This document shows, one piece after another, positions 10,090 to 20,605 of a stretch of DNA of 21,462 nt; position 1 is the stretch's first letter; the number at the start of each line of letters is the position of its first letter. The stretch comes from Gnetum montanum. Its lineage: Eukaryota > Streptophyta > Gnetopsida > Gnetales > Gnetaceae. Made by a program: the position numbers and the translations under genes. The notes beneath the pieces were generated by a model. That model was not told the origin of the DNA, made no database searches, and worked only from the letters and a program-made list of their open reading frames with translations. The stretch is from assembly GCA_015680685.1 (NCBI GenBank), contig MNCI01012642.1, forward strand, positions 931,594-953,055. The letters run 5' to 3'.

Positions 10090-10430
10090 CAATCTTTCCA
10101 AATGCATTTTTCTTTGAAATATCTAAGGAAAAATCTCGAATTCCCAACTATGCATCAATGGTACTTAGCCAAGCCCTTTCCATGATGATTGGGAAGTTTC
10201 CCTTCCAATTTTCAACATGGATCACTAGGAAGTTAGTAGGATAGGAGCACCCATAGATGGTTGTCACAATGTCCTTCACTAATCCCAAGGGAACAATGAT
10301 GGATTGGTTTGCTAACTCAAGATGGATGTTACTCTTCTTGAGTGGAGGTAGGTTCTAGGATTTGTACATCTAATGGGAAATTTGATTAACACTAGAATAT
10401 GAATCCAAAAGAGCTTTGATTTACAAATAG
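10090..10430 (-). pseudogene. Aspartic protease of element 1 (broken)
   Basis: The protease cleaves the Gag-Pol precursor. The minus strand shows KALLDSYSSVN at 10417-10385, where the active-site triad normally reads D-(S/T)-G. The Asp is at 10405-10403, but the Gly position (10399-10397) is Tyr. Downstream are LELANQSIIVPLGLVKDIV (about 10340-10270) and FPIIMERAWLSTIDA (about 10200-10155), which match the flap and the later conserved blocks of Athila-type proteases. It lies between gag and the RT linker, in the expected order. The lost glycine and a stop near its end make it inactive. Confidence 0.75.
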
Positions 10431-10499
10431 ATTAAGTGACTCCTAGGATCAAATCTTTTCCTAGGAAGATGGCTAGCCTTTATCCAATTAGTTACCCCA

Positions 10500-13030
10500 T
10501 GGTCTACCATGACGATATGCACTTTGGAAGGCATTTGGTTTGAAGGGGACTCAAGTGGATTGGATGCAGAGGATGCAAAAGAAGAAAGGTTATCAGCCAC
10601 ATGAGTCTATGAGGGCTTTGTATGCCTATTGGTTTAGAAGAATGGTCTTTGTCTAGGTCTAGGTTCCAAACCACTTGGGTAAGGAGTTGGCTATAAGTTA
10701 CTAGCCCTGCTAGTGTCACGTTGCTATGATTGAGCTAGAATTTCATCATGCATTAATGTAGCAAGTGGTAATTGAGTTGAGGATGGAGGGACATGCATAG
10801 AAGGATGAGAAGGGTGATAAGGATATGGGTATTCCACTCTTGGAGATGGAGAATGAGCTTTGTAATACTCAGAATGGTAGTAGTGACATTGGAATGAGGC
10901 ATGACTAGAAGAGTCATGTGGAGACATGGGTTGCTGAACATAGTACCCATATGGATCAGGCTATCTGTAAGGATCTTGCTACCGTGGTGGTGGCATCCCC
11001 CATGACTGTGGGTGCTACCATTGATGGTACTACTCAAAATGTTATAGTGGAGCTCCACTTGGATAATAGGATTGTTATTGGTGAAACTACCTTGGATTGC
11101 CTTGAGGATAAGGTAATCTTCTAGGAGCTTCCCTTGTCATCAATCTAGGATTCAAAACATACAGCCTAGATTCCTACAAGTGTGACATAATAAGACAACA
11201 TCCCTTATGATGTTTGTATTGTCAAATGTCACATCCACCATTATCATTTGATTTAGACACCACAACCTCCTCTACAGTAGCAACTTTGCCCTTACCCCTT
11301 TGGTGGACACGTTCAACTTTCTTCCTTCTTTTATGTTCATGATCACTACTTTTCTCTATGGATACCTGTACTATTTTTAGAGTAGTTTGGAACTTTTCGT
11401 CCAAAGTGTCTCACATGTTATCTACCTTGATCAAAATTTTGGAGATAGATTTTTGGATCAATAAGGTTTTTTCTTGCACCTCCCTTTTTCTAATGGAAGG
11501 GTCTTAGTTATACTCCTATGCACTTTCTCTTTTTTTGAGCTCTCCTTCTTCGACAACCTACATAATGAGCCTTTAGATCTAATGGGCTCTAAGTTTTAAC
11601 AATTTTCCTTGGGCATAAACCCGAAGGTTTCTCCTCTTTTTTGAGTGGAGCCCATCTATAACATGATGAAGCTGCTCCCTTTGAGAATAACCATGGCTAG
11701 GACATATGTGAAAAAGAGAATAGTACATGCCCATGGTTGCATCCAAGGGTCTATGTATTCATTGTTTCCAACCTTGGATTTGCTTTCTCAAGTTGGACAC
11801 TCAAGAGTATGTCTAATATTTTTCATTAAGTAGCTCAAGAATCATACTCCATCTACAAATTGGTTCTAGCTTGAAAGAGTGATACAAACTTTTTGCTTAT
11901 TTTATGAGTGTCTTGGGAAACAACTTAAGTTTTTGCCATTCGTTTTCTATGTTATGTAAGGCACAAACATTGTGAAAGGCTTGTAGATGGTTTTGTGAAT
12001 CCGAGTTGTATCCACCTTCAAATTTGAGGATGTTGTTCATATCCAATTGATTTATTTGGCTATCTTTCACATGCCTTGTTAGAATTCTGACTACCTATGC
12101 AATGTTCAACATGTTTTGAGCAGTAAGCAAAGGCTCATCATAGTCATGGCCTTTGTGATGGACATGATGCTAATGACACCCTCTATTATTCCTTCTCTCA
12201 TGGTGGTGGGCCTCCCTTGAATGTTCACATCCCTGATCTTGATCATCTCGATGGGCCCTATGATCATGATCATTTCTAATCCACCAGTTACCTCCATCAA
12301 AATCACGTCCTTTGCAACTTTGGTTAGAGCTTGAGGAGGAAGAAGAGGATGATGGAGGTGAAAAGAAAGAAGGAATATCACCATGGTGCTTGCCACCCCC
12401 TCGTCAATGGTCATGGACACGATCATCATCGTGATGCCTCTCCTTGTCCTTACCATGACTCTTGTCTTTGGATCTTCTATGATCACGGGACTTGTTCTTG
12501 ATTGAACCAAGATTCTTTATAGTTGACTATAAATTCTAGTTTAAGCCCCCTTTATCAAAACCAACGGAAGAAAATTTAGTAAAATGAGAACTGCCAGAGA
12601 AAGAATCTTCACTATCTCTTTAGCCTAGTAGGAACAAAGGGTTATTGAATTGTTTCCTTTTCAAAGTTGCATAATGCTTCTCCTGTTGGTGATCAATCTT
12701 GCATTATGCTTTGGTGGGATGATAATCCCTTGAGTCATGGTCTTGCACAATGTATTCAGCATGGAGCCCCTAGATGCCCAACCTTGTAAGAGTTTAGAGT
12801 AGCATCCTAGGAATTAATCGATCATGCAACAACACAATGTTGTCCTTCATATTCCTTCATTGTAGCTAGTCATATTGGTGTAGGATGAAGGTGAAATTGA
12901 GCACATACTCATCAGGATGAGTATATACCACATGGCATTGCTAGGGCACTAGCTGATTTGATAATTCATTCCTTGGATTGGATGTGTGCTCAAATTTTGG
13001 CAGAGAATAATTCTTATGAGAAGAAGACAT
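10500..13030 (-). pseudogene. gag of element 1 (broken)
   Basis: Gag forms the cytoplasmic particle that packages the element RNA. The likely start is the ATG at 13030 (MSSSHKNYSLPKFEHTS), about 160 bp after the LTR. Then come a Ser/His/Arg/Asp-rich low-complexity part (about 12480-12170), the capsid-like segment with HLQAFHNVCALH and WQKLKLFPKTL (about 12040-11920), HHVIDGLHSKKRRN (about 11640-11600), a helical Lys/Glu-rich stretch (11404-11222) and a zinc-knuckle remnant (GGCDI, stop, QYKHHKGCC; about 11235-11195). A Tyr/His/Pro-rich tail follows (10927-10724). The same order is found in the plus-strand gag at 14080-16050, with many identical short blocks. Scattered stops and frameshifts make it non-functional. 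The low-complexity region generates long spurious open frames on the same strand. Confidence 0.82.
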
Positions 13031-13168
13031 TTTAGATTAGAATAAAATAAATAGTATGGTTTTTACAATTTTTTTAGTGTTAGAATAATTACAAATTTAA
13101 GGTTTGATCCAACAATGTTGAATGATTTTTTTCAGTAAGTTCTAGATAGTGCACAAAACTGGCTAAAG

Positions 13169-13186
13169 TCCCCAAAAATAGTGCTA
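13169..13186 (-). promoter_or_regulatory. Primer-binding site of element 1, tRNA-Asp type, decayed
   Basis: The minus strand reads TAGCACTATTTTTGGGGA one base after the 5' LTR. The complement of a plant tRNA-Asp 3' end is TGGCGCCGTTGCCGGGGA. Eleven of 18 positions match, and six of the seven differences are G-to-A or C-to-T. Position, pattern and intact GGGGA support the call. tRNA-Asp primers are common in Athila-type elements. Confidence 0.7.
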
Positions 13187-13187
13187 A

Positions 13188-14074
13188 TGGTGAGTAGTGA
13201 GTATACCTTATGCCCAACCATATGAATCATTAGCATTCACTCATCAATCTAGTTGAATTCCAAGGACTTTAGCATTCTAAGTACACTAACTCTAGGAGGT
13301 GAATCGAATTATGGCAATCGTTGTCTTCCTAGTCACACTTGTAAAGTGCAAGTGTATGGTTAAGTATAAGGCATATGATTTTTATCATTTTATCTTTTAT
13401 GAATTAAGTTGCTAAAGAAAAAAGTAATTTTAATGTTTAACTAACTAATTGATCTAAGAATTAACTAATGTCTAACTATTCCTAACATAAGCATTTGTTT
13501 TGACTTACTGTACACATCCTGAACACAATAATGCTATTGGGTTATCAAACATTAAGCATTACTGGGATTACCAAGTGCTATGTGCATGCTTGAAGTGGTC
13601 ATACTTATGTGCTTTAATTAATCACTATTTAATATATCTTAATTAATCACTTAATTACTTAAAGCATTAAAGAAAATTGCTTGAAATATTAAATTCTTAG
13701 GTAAAGCAATTAATCTATTTCAAAGTGCTGTAAGGTTTATCAAAAATCTCATCTTTATTGCCACACACACTATAGTGCTCAAGCACAATAGTGCTCGAAT
13801 AAATATCCATACATTCTTTGACTCTTACTATGGTCACTTAAAAAATATTCTAACTTTCAAGTGAAAAAACTATAAGAACTTCATTATAACTATGAGACTT
13901 TATATCATAAATGTGGCAAAAGGTGCACATTTATAGGTAAAAATAGGATGTCCCATCGATGGCTATATGTCAATGGGTTAAACCCTACATTAATAGGATC
14001 ACATCAATGAGATCCCATCAATGAGGTTGCATTGATGGCATCCTATTGACACAACCAAACCATGTGACTCATCA
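13188..14074 (-). repeat. 5' LTR of element 1 (887 bp)
   Basis: This is the partner of the LTR at 2178-3076. On the plus strand it begins TGGTGAG (one change from TGATGAG) and ends CTCATCA. In the minus sense it contains the TTGATG/CATCAA array (about 14050-13960), a TATA box (13935-13929) and an AATAAA signal (13759-13754). The primer site adjoins its inner end, which identifies it as the 5' LTR of a minus-strand element. Differences from the partner include small deletions, such as about 12 bp near 13407. Confidence 0.92.
13929..13935 (-). promoter_or_regulatory. TATA box of the 5' LTR, promoter of element 1
   Basis: TATAAAT on the minus strand, about 140 bp inside the LTR and just downstream of the TTGATG array. 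It is conserved in position in all LTRs of the window where this part is visible. Confidence 0.65.
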
Positions 14075-14079
14075 AAGTT
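14075..14079. repeat. Candidate target-site duplication, right copy (aagtt)
   Basis: Directly outside the right LTR of element 1. It matches the left copy (aaggt, 2173-2177) at four of five bases. Confidence 0.55.
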
Positions 14080-16050
14080 AAAACTAACTTAAGTACCACC
14101 AAATAGAATAGAAAATGGAAAAATAGAAAACAATCCTCATGCAAGGGTTTCATATCTTCGTAACCATCCTGATTACACTCAATGACTACATTCACCTAAG
14201 GCAAAAAATCCTAGAGGAGATGAAGTCCTATAATAGGGAAGGCCTCAAAGCTTAAGACCTTCTCAAAACCTAGAAAAGATAAATCAAGGGACCATGGGAG
14301 ATACTATAGAAGTCATGGTGACTCTCCCAGTTCCTCATCTTCCTCTTTCTCTTCAATGTCTAGTTTTGATGAAGATGAATGTTGGTATAGAGAGAGAGCT
14401 TTACTATGGGGTCAAAATAAAAATAGAAATTGAAACCAAGGGCAAAATCACAAAGATATCAAAATGAGCATAGAAAAAATTTTCACAATTAGAAAAATTT
14501 CACCATGACATGTTTGATGATGGTGAACCCTTATTGACCACTAAGAGCATGACGTAGATCATAGAGGAAGTTAAAATACCCCATAGGCATGACAAGAAAA
14601 GTTACATCAAAAGGCATGATATGAATAACATTCCTAAATATGTGGGAGGCTATGATTCTTATCGATAACATCATTTGCAAGTCTTCCATGATGTCTATGT
14701 TTTACAAAAAATTAAAAGTTCGTAGCAAAAGCTTAAAATCTTTCCTAGGATACTAATTGACAATGATGAAGTGTGGTATAGATCATTGAAACCAAATTAA
14801 ATCCATCAGTGGTCCATAATGCTAGAACTCTTCAACAAGAAATACTAAACCTATGCGAGGGTGTCCAACCTAAGGAAATGAATCCAAGGATAGAAACAAG
14901 AACAACATGAACCCTCTGATATGACCCTAGATAGATACTATTCTCTACTAAATAAATGTCTAGGCCAAAATTTCTTTCAAGAAGAGAAAATTTTTCACAT
15001 CATAGATGGGCTTCATAGTCAAACAAGAGAGAGGCTTGGGATGTATGCTAGGAATCCATCAGATCCAAGAGCTAGTCAAATGTGTGGCAAAAGAAGAAGG
15101 AGAGCTATGTAAATGAGTGAATGTTAAGAAATATCACTAGGATCCAACTCTTCAAAAGAAGAGGGTCCATATCAATGATGAGGAAAAAGAGGTAGCCCTT
15201 GATGAGGTGATTTCAAAACAAACCTTGTCAATACAAAAGTCTATCAATGAGCTTGATGCAAGGTTAGATAAGATGTCGAAATGGATAAATGAGAAAGTTA
15301 CAACTTGCATAGAAATTGGAGAGGAGAGAGTAATGTAAAATGAATCAAGTGATCACAAAAAAAGGAGGAAAAGGAACTAAGAACTTAGTAAGAACACTTA
15401 TCAGCAAAAAGGAAAAATGGCTGAAGAAAAAGAGGCTATAGAGTTAACCATCGAAGAAGAAGATGGATGTAACATATGCCTATATGACCATCCAAAGGCC
15501 TATTTCCTAATCATGTTACATCTACATGATTATTGGGCTTTTGCTTTAAATCCCAAGTTCATACAAAAACAAATGCCTAGGAAATTACCTTTCTCACAAG
15601 GTAATTATAGACAGTCCTACAACCAATCATATTATCATAGTGGGGCTTCTTACCAGCCTCAACACTATCATCAACCATAGTAGCAAAACCCAAAGTTGTT
15701 GGGGAGGCCATCATCAAACCATCCCTACCCTTACTGCTAGCCAAACCCATATGGATATTATGTTTAACAACCTATTTTTCCAACTAGTTCTACTTCCTCT
15801 ACTTCAAATTGCTACTACCACTCTCCCGAATATTATCAACCCACAACATCTTCTAAAGGATCACCACCTCACACCTCTCACCCTCCATAATATTCTCAAT
15901 ATTCTCATACTCCACTCATCACATGTCACATCTAGTAACATAGGAAGGTTTAGAACCATGACATCAACAAGAGAATGTCACTTGTGCTACAAACATACAC
16001 AAAAATGATAATGCCAGTAGATCTTTACCACAATCTTGAAAATGTACTTT
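14080..16050 (+). pseudogene. gag of element 2 (broken)
   Basis: The parts match element 1 gag in order. They are a Ser/Arg/His-rich stretch with DKSRDHGRYYRSHGDS (about 14270-14320), DMFDDGEPLLTTKSM (about 14507), a capsid-like segment with HLQVFHDVYVLQ and QKLKIFPRIL (about 14639-14760), FHIIDGLHSQTRERLGMYAR (14995-15054), a helical segment (IQKSINELDARLDKMSKW, about 15230-15285) and a zinc-knuckle remnant CNICLYDHPKAYF (about 15469-15507) with the last Cys replaced by Phe. A Gln/Tyr/His-rich tail starts QGNYRQSYNQSYYHSG. A long frame is kept from about 14500 to 15111 with only point stops, followed by a frame change before about 15150. It is non-functional as it stands. Its true start is probably lost or lies beyond the insertion of element 1. 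Confidence 0.8.
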
Positions 16051-16057
16051 CTTTAGG

Positions 16058-16810
16058 ATGGTTCCCACACATAAGAACAACACTTGTGGACCTACTAACT
16101 CATCCAAACCAACACAATGTCAATCAAGTATAACACCCTTCCTTTCACAACAAGTGTCCTCCAATCATACACAAAGGCGAACATCCATCGTTGCTCCAAT
16201 ACCTAATAGAAATGATGAACTTATCGTTGTGAAGAAATAAAAGAATCCATGCATCATTACTAATAGTAAAGGGTGAAATTGTGGGCCAAACATTAAAAAC
16301 ATTAACACAACCCACAACAAAGTTTAGAAGCAAGTGTGTGAGCAAGAACTAGTCTATGTAGTAGTCACTAAACTAGAAGACACCTGGTGGCTTGAAAATG
16401 AGAATTTAAAATTGTTTCAAAGATGCATGGAAGCAATTGATCCACTTGTTAGTTCTAGACTTAAGAAAATAAACCAAACAAAGGACTTAGAAGCATATAT
16501 CTTACACTTTGATTATACACCAAAAGAGGATATTAAACACAAAGCCTTGGGAATTAAATTAGAAAATTAAGAAGAAGAAGTAAACACATCTAGACTCTCC
16601 AAAATGGAAATGCCTTCAAGTCCAAATGAAGGTACATCTCTGAATGATCCAAATGAGACTATCACCAATGTTAGATGTGCTACTTCATGATTAATTAAAT
16701 CAGTAATGATGATATATGGAAAATCAATGGCGTATAGCCAGGGGATTCTACGGTCCATCTCTTGAATGTGCAACCATAAAATTAGTCATGGGGGAGATGC
16801 TACATCCTAG
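16058..16810 (+). pseudogene. Decayed ORF of unknown function in place of pol
   Basis: One frame runs 251 codons from an ATG at 16058 to TAG at 16808, with six internal stops, fewer than expected for such A+T-rich DNA. The clearest piece, 16334-16570, includes LVYVVVTKLEDTWWLENENL and KKINQTKDLEAYILHFDYTP. The C-terminal part is Ser/Asn/Glu-rich and ends HGGDATS. It lies directly after gag and directly before the post-integrase spacer, so it occupies the whole place of the missing pol. No protease, RT or integrase motif is present and I do not recognise the family. It could be a gag C-terminal extension, a rearranged pol remnant, or captured host sequence. Codon content is similar to that of the neighbours. 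Confidence 0.4.
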
Positions 16811-17471
16811 TTTAAGAACTAATATGTATTTTTTATTTTTTTTTTATTTTACAATTTTTCTAATTCCTCATATGTTTTCCATTTCTTAATATTTTTCTTT
16901 TCTTTTCTTTATAATCTTCTCTTTTCCTAAGTCATTTTCTTTATGTTTATGAATGTCTTTTATGTTTCCATTAATAATATTGCCAAGTCATGATGTAGAA
17001 GTCAATGTTATGTATTAGGTTTTTTTTCTATGCTATCAAGATGAGTGGTTAAGTAATTATGAAAAGAAATGAGACCACCTCATCCATCCCTCTATTTCCC
17101 TAAATAAAAGGTCTTTTTCATGGAAATAATTTGGTTCTTCTTTCATGAAACTTAAATTAATCGATGATCATTGTACCTTGAAGGGTGGGGAAATGACCAA
17201 GTGGGAACGGTAAGGGTGTGACCTCAAGGGGACTTGTTGGATTATCTTCTTGACTTTGTTTATGTGGTTTATGACTCCTCTTGAAACATATTAGCACTCC
17301 TCCGTCAACTAATAATAGAAAGCTAAAAGTATTTACATGGTGTGGTTCCCATAAAAAGAAACCAGTAAAAAAAACACAAAAAAAATAAAAATAAAAAAAA
17401 ACAAAACAAAAGAAGAGAGAGAAAGAAAAAAATAAAAAAAAATAAAAGAGAGAAAAAAATAATGGAAATTT
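16811..17471 (+). other. Post-coding A+T-rich spacer of element 2
   Basis: This is the counterpart of 6890-6169 in element 1. It starts with a T-rich stretch (16826-16930), shares motifs such as tgaaacttaaa and tcaaggggac (about 17146-17235), and ends in an A-rich purine tract (about 17366-17465). The T-rich and A-rich parts create Phe-rich or Lys-rich open frames that are not genes. Confidence 0.55.
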
Positions 17472-17573
17472 AAAGCACATCCCTTAAACACAATAATGGG
17501 CTACAAGCACTGGTTATGGGGCTAGAAAGACATGTTACCCATGCTTGAAGGTGTTCCTCTAACTAAGGCCCTT
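17472..17573 (+). other. Conserved block shared by both elements (copy in element 2)
   Basis: About 90% identical by eye to 6168-6068 on the minus strand. The block is followed by a 106-residue open frame (17532-17852) whose first part overlaps it, but the counterpart in element 1 is interrupted, so coding is uncertain. Confidence 0.65.
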
Positions 17574-18338
17574 CCTTTCTTCTTCTCTTTTTGGAGTGAT
17601 GATTGCTCTTTGAGGTGTTGTGGACTCATGGTGATTAGCAGGAAAAAACACATTAATATGAGGTCATTGTTCATGGTATGGACTTGGTTTGAACTTGGAC
17701 AAATAAGTATGCTGATGATTTTAATCAAATTTTTCACAAGAACCTATTGTGGACATGGTCAAGTACCTTATATCCCAATCTCTGCAACCCCTTCTCATCC
17801 CATTATTCACCTCACTACTACATGTGATTATGAGCGTTTTGGTTTTGTGTAGTATAGTACAATATCCCAACCAAAATAGTTGTGTGTTGTTTGGAATAAA
17901 GGCTTGGTCTACATTTAACTTATTAGGTGCCCACAGACATCTATAGAAGTGGTTATGCAAGGGCATTATGGTAGGACCGTGTGTTTTGAAGGACCTACTT
18001 CCATAACTTTTGTTGATCATGGCTTTGAACTAACCTTCACATCTTCCAGAACATCAATGATAGTTTTTCTGAATTCATGCATAATTTTGGGACTACGTCT
18101 CATCACTTTCAATTACTTTTTTACTTTTTCCTAATTTCTATTAAAATATCCTTCAAGTTCAATATTTCTTGGTCATCTTTTGAATTAGACATTTGGTTTT
18201 AATTAATCAAAAACTTGTGTGCTTCCAAAGTTATGCTTATTAGTCATGGGGGCTAGGGATGTCCACTTTAAAATTTTTCTAACATCCTATTTTCAAACAT
18301 CATGATATCTAGTAGTAATTGGTCAAAATAATGTAAAA
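17574..18338 (+). other. Element 2 3' region, no gene recognised
   Basis: Similarity to element 1 continues patchily to about 17700 and then stops. Open frames here occur on both strands, are short and overlap each other, and none shows a domain. A purine-rich stretch near 18246-18260 (atgggggctaggga) resembles the sequence found after the coding region in both elements. Confidence 0.4.
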
Positions 18339-18652
18339 AACTTGATGATTTTAGTAGCCTCATAGCCTTGGGCATAATATGTTGTCATCACCTTGTGCTT
18401 AAACGAAAACTAAGGGATCTGAAAAGGGTTATTTATTAAGGAAAATTTATCAAAACTAATGTTGATCCTTTGGTGAGTATAGGTGATGCTAAAAGAAACG
18501 CCTACGGAAGAAGGTCTTTTACTAGGCATGAAAAAAAATCCAAGAGGGGGACAATGGAGGATATATTCATGGATAAATTGTAGCACATACAAGATAGTAG
18601 CTCAAGCATCGCTTGTTTGTTAGATCCATGGTATGATGAGAAGAAATTTTAG
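18339..18652 (+). pseudogene. Weak decayed ORF, function unknown
   Basis: One plus-strand frame is open apart from two internal stops for about 100 codons and has ordinary protein-like composition. It includes HHLVLKRKLRDLKRV, then NVDPLVSIGDAKRNAYGRRS, TRHEKKSKRGTMEDIFMDKL and LLDPWYDEKKF before the TAG at 18650. It is basic and helical-looking. It is not found in element 1 by eye, and I do not recognise a family. It may be chance. Confidence 0.2.
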
Positions 18653-19479
18653 TTCATCCTTCAAGAATGTTTCACATAACCAGAGAAGCATTGACATAAC
18701 AATCAAGGTTGGAAGTCTACCACCACTAGTGACAACAAGAAGAATCATCTTTGTGATGACCAAAAACATCAAAGGTTGGAACAGTACATCGAGAGGTTCA
18801 TGGTACACATAGCTTGACCCTGCATCTACATGAAGGCTTGCTAGAGGCAAATATAGGGTGCCCAGTATGGTCTTGTTGATTGAACTAGGACTTACGAAAT
18901 GCAATGCTAAGAACGATGCTAAGGGTTTGCATGATGTTTGCAATGTCAATGATGTTAACTAGGGTGAGTGTAGTTGAGGTTTCTAGTGCAAAACAAAGGT
19001 GAAAATGCATGAGTATGTGCAAAAAATGCGAGTAGAATGCTAAAATGCAAGAGAAAATACTTTAAAATGCCTAGGAAGTGAGTAAGAGAGAAAGTGACAC
19101 CACCCTAAATAAGGGGAGCATAGTTAAATTGCAAGAAAGGTGAGGATGTACATGGTGTACAAATAGGCACACTAGGTAGTGTAGTCATAGTCTTAGAGTG
19201 TTTGGCCATGAAGACAAACATTCTGTCATAGTGCTTGTGCTTGCTAGGTTGGCTACCATGGTATCCTGTGTGCTGCGGTGGTTTGTAGTGTGCTAGGCAG
19301 TGTGCAATAGTACTAAGTGCTAGCTTGAAGTCTACCAAAGTGTCAAGTATGCTTGAATGAAAAGATTGTTAGGAATGCCAATGTTCAAATTTGCCAACCC
19401 CTAAAACGTAGAGTGTTGGGGTATTTATCGAGTTCGGATTGCCCTGAATCATGGATCAGGCATCACATGGCAGAGGGGT
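18653..19479. other. Element 2 3' region, no gene recognised
   Basis: No domain is visible. The longest open frames are on the minus strand (18949-18620 and 19338-19105); they are hydrophobic or low-complexity and have no homologue in the sister element. From about 19160 the motif gtgtagtcatag appears, a foretaste of the tandem repeat that follows. Confidence 0.4.
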
Positions 19480-20340
19480 AGTTGGAACTACACTACATCT
19501 AACTACGCTTTCACTGAAGTAAATGGTGTTCTACTAGTATGCTCCAATGGACCCTGTGCGACTGCCAGACTATGACTACACTACCAAACTACATGTGCAA
19601 GTGTTGAACAAATTGCAATGTACCTAAAAAAAATGTAGTTTTGGAGACTACACTCTAGGACTACACTGTTCACTCTCTCGAGTGATGTCGAGCATAGGTA
19701 CAATTTTGGGACAAATGGCGAATGAAAAAAGAGATAAAACTTACTGATCTTGCTTGCTAGAGGAGTGTTAGAGTTGAGATGAAGGCTAGTGTTGAGTTCT
19801 AAAGGCTTCTAGGGGTAGTTCTACATGACAACACTGACTACACTCTAGAGTCTAGTCCTAACAATTAGACAAATTTTGCAAAAAATGAGCTTAAATGCTG
19901 ACTATGCTCTAGAGCATAGTCTTGGTAGTGAGAGCATAGCTATGGCATTGAGGAAATTATTACAAAAATTGGTGTTTTCATGTAGACTACACTGACTACA
20001 ATCTGAAGTGTAGTAGGGAGTGTAGTCCTAGCACTTAGAAGAATCTGCCAAAGTGTTTGTTCCATCCCAACCATGCTTTATAGCCATCTACTTGACACTT
20101 AGAAAAATTTGTAAAACTAGTCATTTGTGTGCTAACTACACTCTAGAGTGTAGTAGGGAGCATAGTCTCAACATTTAGAAAACTTTGTAGCTTTTGTTGA
20201 CACTTAGAAAAATATTGCAAATCTAGATTATTTGTGTTAACTACACTGACTATGCTTTGAAGTGTAGTCCCAACAGTGGGAAGCATAGTCTCAACACTTA
20301 GAAAAATTTTCTTAGTTTTGACACTTAGACAAAATTTCAG
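19480..20340 (+). repeat. Degenerate palindromic tandem repeat in the 3' region of element 2
   Basis: Two alternating modules recur. Module A is a 20-bp palindrome around tctaga: 19837-19856 (one mismatch), ACTATGCTCTAGAGCATAGT at 19901-19920 (perfect), 19995-20014 (imperfect), ACTACACTCTAGAGTGTAGT at 20135-20154 (perfect), and 20249-20268 (imperfect). Module B, close to acacttagaaaaatttgcaaa, occurs at about 19860, 20031, 20094, 20170, 20200, 20296 and 20321. Spacing between palindromes is 64-140 bp. Variable tandem repeats just upstream of the 3' LTR are known in plant gypsy elements and can seed satellite DNA. Confidence 0.8.
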
Positions 20341-20594
20341 TCAAGATGTGGTGACCAAAATTTGATGGTGTTTTAATCTTTAGTGGATTTTTAAAGACCT
20401 TTGCAAATGTTTTAATCTTAAATGTCTATCCAATCTTTTTGTCATTTTGTAATGCATCTACTTAAATAAAATTTTATAATGCAGCACTCAATGTTAGTCA
20501 ATAATTAACATCAATCAATAATCCCATCATTCCCAATTTTTTGTAAAGAAAGCTCAATCCTATCTTGTTAACTTAAGGATGAATTTTCATTTAG

Positions 20595-20605
20595 TTGTGG
20601 GGGTA
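20595..20605 (+). promoter_or_regulatory. Polypurine tract of element 2
   Basis: The sequence ttgtgggggta directly precedes TGATGA, the start of the 3' LTR. It parallels ATGGGGATA before the 3' LTR of element 1, and it fixes the plus orientation of element 2. Confidence 0.65.

Larger units (their letters stand above)
2178..14074 (-). mobile_element. Element 1: complete but inactivated Athila/Tat-type Ty3/gypsy retrotransposon
   Basis: On the minus strand, reading from 14074 down to 2178, the order is 5' LTR (14074-13188), tRNA-Asp-type primer site (13186-13169), gag (13030 to about 10500), protease (about 10430-10090), linker, reverse transcriptase (about 9650-8660), RNase H (about 8650-8296), integrase (about 8270-7150), a long 3' region with an extra ORF (6900-3100), a short purine tract (3086-3077) and 3' LTR (3076-2178). 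The order RT-RNase H-integrase defines Ty3/gypsy. The primer type, total length near 12 kb and a 3' ORF after integrase are typical of the Athila/Tat branch. The ends are flanked by aaggt/aagtt, a near-perfect 5-bp duplication. The LTRs differ by roughly 15% by eye and every gene has stops and frameshifts, so the insertion is old and dead. The right flank is the related plus-strand element at 14075-21199, which suggests insertion into it. Confidence 0.9.

Noticed and set aside
12106-12510. 134-codon open frame on the minus strand, Met/Ile/Thr-rich
   Set aside because: It is an out-of-frame reading of the Ser/His/Arg/Asp-rich part of element 1 gag. The correct frame carries the motifs shared with the gag of the other element.
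15640-16008. 122-codon frame on the plus strand, Leu/His/Thr-rich
   Set aside because: It overlaps the Tyr/His/Gln/Pro-rich gag tail in another frame. The gag frame matches the tail of element 1.
17157-17480. 107-codon Phe-rich, apparently hydrophobic frame on the minus strand
   Set aside because: It arises from the A-rich purine tract at 17366-17465 read on the opposite strand; the composition alone explains it.
18620-18949. 109-codon hydrophobic frame on the minus strand, possible membrane protein
   Set aside because: It lies antisense to element 2, has no recognisable family and no counterpart in element 1. Hydrophobic frames arise easily in such A+T-rich DNA.
19480-20340. CRISPR-like array of palindromic repeats
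   Set aside because: The repeats are degenerate, the spacing is irregular (64-140 bp), the spacers are themselves repetitive, and the context is a plant retrotransposon 3' region.
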